Assembly (NCBI RefSeq): GCF_020733705.1
Contig: NZ_JAJFZM010000001.1
Location: 1,364,001-1,428,000, forward strand
DNA: 64,000 nucleotides
Source: Nocardia australiensis
Lineage (GTDB): Bacteria; Actinomycetota; Actinomycetes; Mycobacteriales; Mycobacteriaceae
Direction: 5' to 3'
How positions within the stretch are numbered: the stretch's first letter is position 1; each line of letters starts with the position of its first letter. A program made the position numbers and the translations under genes. This document shows positions 61,564-64,000 of the stretch, piece by piece. The notes below the pieces were generated by a model. The model had not been told where the DNA came from. It searched no databases and worked only from the letters and a program-made list of their open reading frames with translations.

Positions 61564-61761
61564 CTACAACATGGCAACTACCCCGATAGCGACAACCCAC
61601 ACCAGCACACCGACAAAAAGTGCCGACAGCAACGATCCGGTGAGGACGAAAACTCCTACCGCTGACACTACGAAAAGCAGCGCAACGATCAGCCATTCCA
61701 CCCAATCCCCCGGCTGCAACCTCTTGTACCGGGGGTGGGTATTTTTGATCCCACGGTCCAC
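61564..61761 (-). CDS. Small two-helix membrane protein
   Basis: A 65-residue protein: a short basic/Pro cytoplasmic start (MDRGIKNTHPRYKRLQPGDWVEW) and two hydrophobic helices (LIVALLFVVSAVGVFVLTG; LLSALFVGVLVWVVAIGVVAML). The GTG start has no Shine-Dalgarno; TAGATA lies 7 nt upstream, so a leaderless transcript is possible. Function unknown. Confidence 0.62.
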   Translation of the reverse strand: MDRGIKNTHPRYKRLQPGDWVEWLIVALLFVVSAVGVFVLTGSLLSALFVGVLVWVVAIGVVAML

Positions 61762-61883
61762 AAGTTGTTATCTACCCGGTATTTGGTCGAGGCAAACACA
61801 GTTCGTTGCCGAAACTCTGCCATTTCGTGACCAACTAGGTTCGACGCGGCCCGGCGAAGAACCCGTACGCCGGGCCCGCCTGG

Positions 61884-62108
61884 CTACTCCGGGCGATCGA
61901 ACTCGCCGTCATGCACGCCCGCGGTGAAGGCGGCCCATTCACCGGGGGTGAAGATCAATACATCGCCGTCAGGGTTCTTGCCGTCGCGTAGGCCGACATG
62001 CCCATCCGCCAGCAGCGCTACCTCCACGCTGTCCTTGCCGGGGCCCTCGCCGGCCTTGCGCCAGACCGCCCCGGTCAGATCGACGTTCGCGCCGCTATTG
62101 ATGCTCAC
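61884..62108 (-). CDS. DUF397 protein (second copy)
   Basis: A 74-residue protein with LTGAVWRKAGEGPGKDSVEVA, the glycine turn ADGHVGLRDGKNPDGDVLIFTPGEW and FTAGVHDGEFD: the DUF397 domain. GAAGGAG lies 8 nt before GTG 62108, favouring it over the GTG at 62135. It follows the first DUF397 gene by 50 bp. In Streptomyces, DUF397 proteins pair with XRE regulators of the WhiJ type and oppose their DNA binding. Confidence 0.85.
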   Translation of the reverse strand: MSINSGANVDLTGAVWRKAGEGPGKDSVEVALLADGHVGLRDGKNPDGDVLIFTPGEWAAFTAGVHDGEFDRPE

Positions 62109-62158
62109 GATTCGGACTCCTTCAGAACTCGCCACTGGTCACGCTTGCGGTGAAGCTG

Positions 62159-62317
62159 TCATTCTCCGGTGTCGAACACCAGGGCACCACCACCGGGGTT
62201 CTTGCTGCCTCGAACGCCGACCTGGCCGCTGCCGAGGAATGCGACTTCTACGCAGTCCTTACCGGCACCGCCGCGCGTGTCCTTGAACCATTGCGCGCCA
62301 ACCAGATCCGTACTCAT
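62159..62317 (-). CDS. DUF397 protein (first copy, 52 residues)
   Basis: A short complete frame: VGAQWFKDTRGGAGKDCVEVA then GQVGVRGSKNPGGGALVFDTGE, the same DUF397 core as the neighbour but without the C-terminal W/F helix. Its ATG overlaps the XRE stop (ATGA), and GGAG lies 8 nt upstream inside the XRE gene. It is probably an accessory factor of the XRE regulator. Confidence 0.82.
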   Translation of the reverse strand: MSTDLVGAQWFKDTRGGAGKDCVEVAFLGSGQVGVRGSKNPGGGALVFDTGE

Positions 62318-63222
62318 GCCACATACTCCTTCGCTACCTGTCGCAACAGGTCTCTACTGGATTGAATTTCCAGCGCGCTGCGCTGGAGGCACTCGTAGGC
62401 CCGATCGTACCGCCGCACATCAGCATGTCGCTCGAGGTAGAGATCCCCGGTGAAACCCTCCGCGTACACCACCGGCGGTTCGATCGGCTGGCCCTTGCCA
62501 TCGGTTCCGAACTCCAGAACCGTGAACGGTCCGGTGGAAACTCCGAGCGGGACACCGGCCGCGAACGGCAGGATACGCAGCGAAACATTGTTACAGGTAC
62601 TCAAATCGGCAAGATGACGTAGCTGCGTCGCCATTACTTTGGCGCCACCGACCACCCGGCGCAGGACCGATTCGTGCAGCACCACATCGACCGTGGCCGG
62701 CGCGACCCTTCGGGTGATCAATGCCTGTCGTTGCAGCCGCAGTTGCACGCGCCGCTGTAGTTCCGCGTCGGAATCGGCCGGGTAGCCCAGCCGATTGAGT
62801 GCCGAGGCGTACTCGGCGGTCTGTAAAAGCCCGAGCACCAGCTCGGACTGGTAGGAGGTGAGTTGTTTGGCCGATGCCTCCAAACCGACGTACACGTCGA
62901 AGTTTTCGGGTATGAGATCGCCGTAGGCATGCCACCAACTTTTGACCGCCGCCTGCTGAGCCAGGCCCTTGAGACCGTCGGCGAGCCCATCAGGAATGCC
63001 GTAGATGCGGCACAGCTCTTGAATGTCGATGGTGCGAATGCGATCGGCCTGGCCTTTCTCCAAGCGCTGCAACGTACTCGCGCCCCACTCCATGAGCTTG
63101 GATGCCTCGGCTATGGTGAGGCCCGCCTGGGTGCGCCAATCACGTAGGTATCTGCCCAGCTGCCGTCTGGGCAGGGTGGATGAAGCACTATCGGTTGACG
63201 CTCCTGCCGAACTCGATGACAC
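62314..63222 (-). CDS. XRE-family regulator with DUF5753 (WhiJ-like)
   Basis: A 302-residue regulator: N-terminal helix-turn-helix RRQLGRYLRDWRTQAGLTIAEASKLMEWGASTLQRLEKGQ, then the DUF5753 domain with YQSELVLGLLQTAEYASALN, LRLQRQALITRR and DLYLERHADVRRYDRAYECLQRSAL. GTG 63222 has GGAG upstream; the frame to 63288 extends into the promoter. It forms an operon with two DUF397 genes, an arrangement used in actinobacterial development and antibiotic control. Confidence 0.9.
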   Translation of the reverse strand: MSSSSAGASTDSASSTLPRRQLGRYLRDWRTQAGLTIAEASKLMEWGASTLQRLEKGQADRIRTIDIQELCRIYGIPDGLADGLKGLAQQAAVKSWWHAYGDLIPENFDVYVGLEASAKQLTSYQSELVLGLLQTAEYASALNRLGYPADSDAELQRRVQLRLQRQALITRRVAPATVDVVLHESVLRRVVGGAKVMATQLRHLADLSTCNNVSLRILPFAAGVPLGVSTGPFTVLEFGTDGKGQPIEPPVVYAEGFTGDLYLERHADVRRYDRAYECLQRSALEIQSSRDLLRQVAKEYVA

Positions 63223-63329
63223 AGCACGCTCCGTTCCGCGTTTGATCGCTCGGATGCTCCGCAAAGACGGTCCAGGGCAATCCCACAAGCTCGTTTCCCC
63301 GTGACTTTGCTTGGGCAGAGGGATCTTTC

Positions 63330-63342
63330 GTCCACTATGGAC
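63330..63342. promoter_or_regulatory. Palindrome in the XRE divergent promoter region
   Basis: GTCCA-CTA-TGGAC, a perfect 5-bp inverted repeat with a 3-bp spacer, between the XRE gene and the divergent small gene. The rest of the 311-bp region (63223-63533) has an A/T-rich block near 63388-63402 that may be promoter DNA. Confidence 0.4.
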
Positions 63343-63533
63343 AATCCTGCCCTCCCTGCTGGATGTCGTGCTGGGAATTCGCCCGAAATTTTTAGATATC
63401 CACCAAGGACGTCGCTGGGCGCTTGCCCAAGTGGTGTGCTGGAAGTGTGCCTGGAGCCGAGCGGACCCCCTTTTCCCTCCTTCTGCGAAACCTTCGGGCG
63501 CGCAAACTGAATCGCACGTAGGAACGAGGAGTC

Positions 63534-63857
63534 ATGGCTGTACACGTCATAGCGTCGTCCTTGATGACCAGCGATTTGACCCCGCATCGAGCGCGCAGCG
63601 TCGGTGCGCGGGGATGGGTGGTGTCCTATCTGCCCGGACGCACCCTTACCTGCGCGCAAGCCGTTGCCGCACTGCGGGTAGCTGAAGTTGTGCCAACGCT
63701 TCTCGACGCCGTCGGCGAACTAGCCGACGAGGTCGGTCTCACCGCACTCGAAGCAGTCGGCATGGCCGTTCGGCAATCGCCGTGGAACGAGCGCCCGGCC
63801 ACTACTCGAGCTTCGCGCCGGCCCCGCGCCGACCGACGCCGGGTTGGGGTCGCGTGA
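63534..63857 (+). CDS. Small helical protein divergent from the XRE operon
   Basis: A 107-residue protein: a beta-like start, GWVVSYLPGRTLTCAQAVAALRVAEVVPTLLDAVGELADEVGLTALEAVGMAV (helical), and an Arg-rich C-terminal tail. GAGGAG lies just before the ATG. Its stop overlaps the next start (TGATG), so the two are coupled. Not recognised; it is a plausible target of the divergent XRE regulator. Confidence 0.7.
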   Translation: MAVHVIASSLMTSDLTPHRARSVGARGWVVSYLPGRTLTCAQAVAALRVAEVVPTLLDAVGELADEVGLTALEAVGMAVRQSPWNERPATTRASRRPRADRRRVGVA

Positions 63858-64000
63858 TGCAACTGCCCAATCTGAATATGCATGCCGCCGGACTGCTGGT
63901 CTGTGGCCGCGATCCGGGCATCATGACAACCGAACAGGCCCACGCCGCAATGCAATTGCACATTGAGTGCACGGTTGATCACTGCCGGGTCCGCCGCCGG
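63857..64000 (+). CDS. Unknown small protein (partial, cut by window end)
   Basis: Forty-eight codons remain open: MQLPNLNMHAAGLLVCGRDP...MTTEQAHAAMQLHIECTVDHC. The HIECTVDHC stretch holds closely spaced His/Cys residues that could bind metal. It is translationally coupled to the preceding gene. Confidence 0.6.
   Translation, partial: MQLPNLNMHAAGLLVCGRDPGIMTTEQAHAAMQLHIECTVDHCRVRRR

Noticed and set aside
1..64000. CRISPR arrays, IS elements, prophage or integrase genes
   Set aside because: No spaced direct-repeat array, transposase, integrase or attachment-site duplication is recognisable in any frame.

Overview
This is high-GC actinobacterial DNA, most likely from a Nocardia-type mycolic-acid actinomycete (inferred; no rRNA or tRNA gene was found). 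The grounds are the order GT87 membrane protein - rpsF - ssb - rpsR - rplI - (spacer) - dnaB, which matches the mycobacterial/nocardial order; a mycobacterial-type three-gene succinate dehydrogenase; cutinase, class-2 lipase and DUF3558 lipoproteins; an XRE/DUF397 locus; and frequent GTG/TTG starts with 4-bp ATGA/GTGA overlaps.

Layout. 1-7038 is a tellurium/stress (Ter) island: a leftward set (PRTase-TRSP, HpcH/HpaI-like lyase, helical protein) diverges from terD, a DUF475 (TerC-like) membrane protein and a second TerD-domain protein. 7114-16480 is conserved core: a GT87 transferase, the rpsF-ssb-rpsR-rplI operon behind an S6:S18-type leader, an inserted IclR regulator with divergent scoA-scoB-thiolase genes, a spacer with DnaA-box matches, and dnaB. 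16879-25349 holds surface and secreted proteins: a DUF3558 lipoprotein, an ESX-like helical protein with a partner, a small exported protein, a lipase and a cutinase, then a two-copy 330-bp non-coding tandem repeat with large hairpins and an EamA transporter. 25357-36917 is mixed accessory metabolism: methyltransferases, a nitronate monooxygenase behind a KstR-like site, a WS/DGAT remnant, DUF5996, GntR, a 2OG-Fe(II) oxygenase with an SDR, a kinase-like/flippase fusion and TetR. 36941-39504 carries a duplicated-domain lipoprotein and fadD.

39836-48890 is a compact polyketide locus: a divergent MBL-fold hydrolase, a free ACP, a one-module type I PKS (KS-AT-DH-KR-ACP, no thioesterase, two long disordered linkers) and a fatty acyl-AMP ligase. 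Together they could activate a fatty acid, extend it by one reduced unit and release it by a route not visible here; this is the best candidate for an undescribed system. 49003-57352 contains a ParB-fold protein coupled to a CPA2 antiporter, an S4 RNA-binding protein, an NlpC/P60 hydrolase behind a probable cyclic-di-AMP riboswitch, an AAA+ ATPase, a long acyl-CoA dehydrogenase behind a CRP-like site, and an alpha/beta hydrolase. 57922-61499 is the sdh operon with a leader peptide. 61564-64000 holds a small membrane protein and an XRE-DUF397-DUF397 operon diverging from two small unknown genes, the last cut by the window end.

Starts were chosen by Shine-Dalgarno fit, overlap with neighbours and remembered family N-termini. 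No database search was run; similarities to named M. tuberculosis proteins are from memory.
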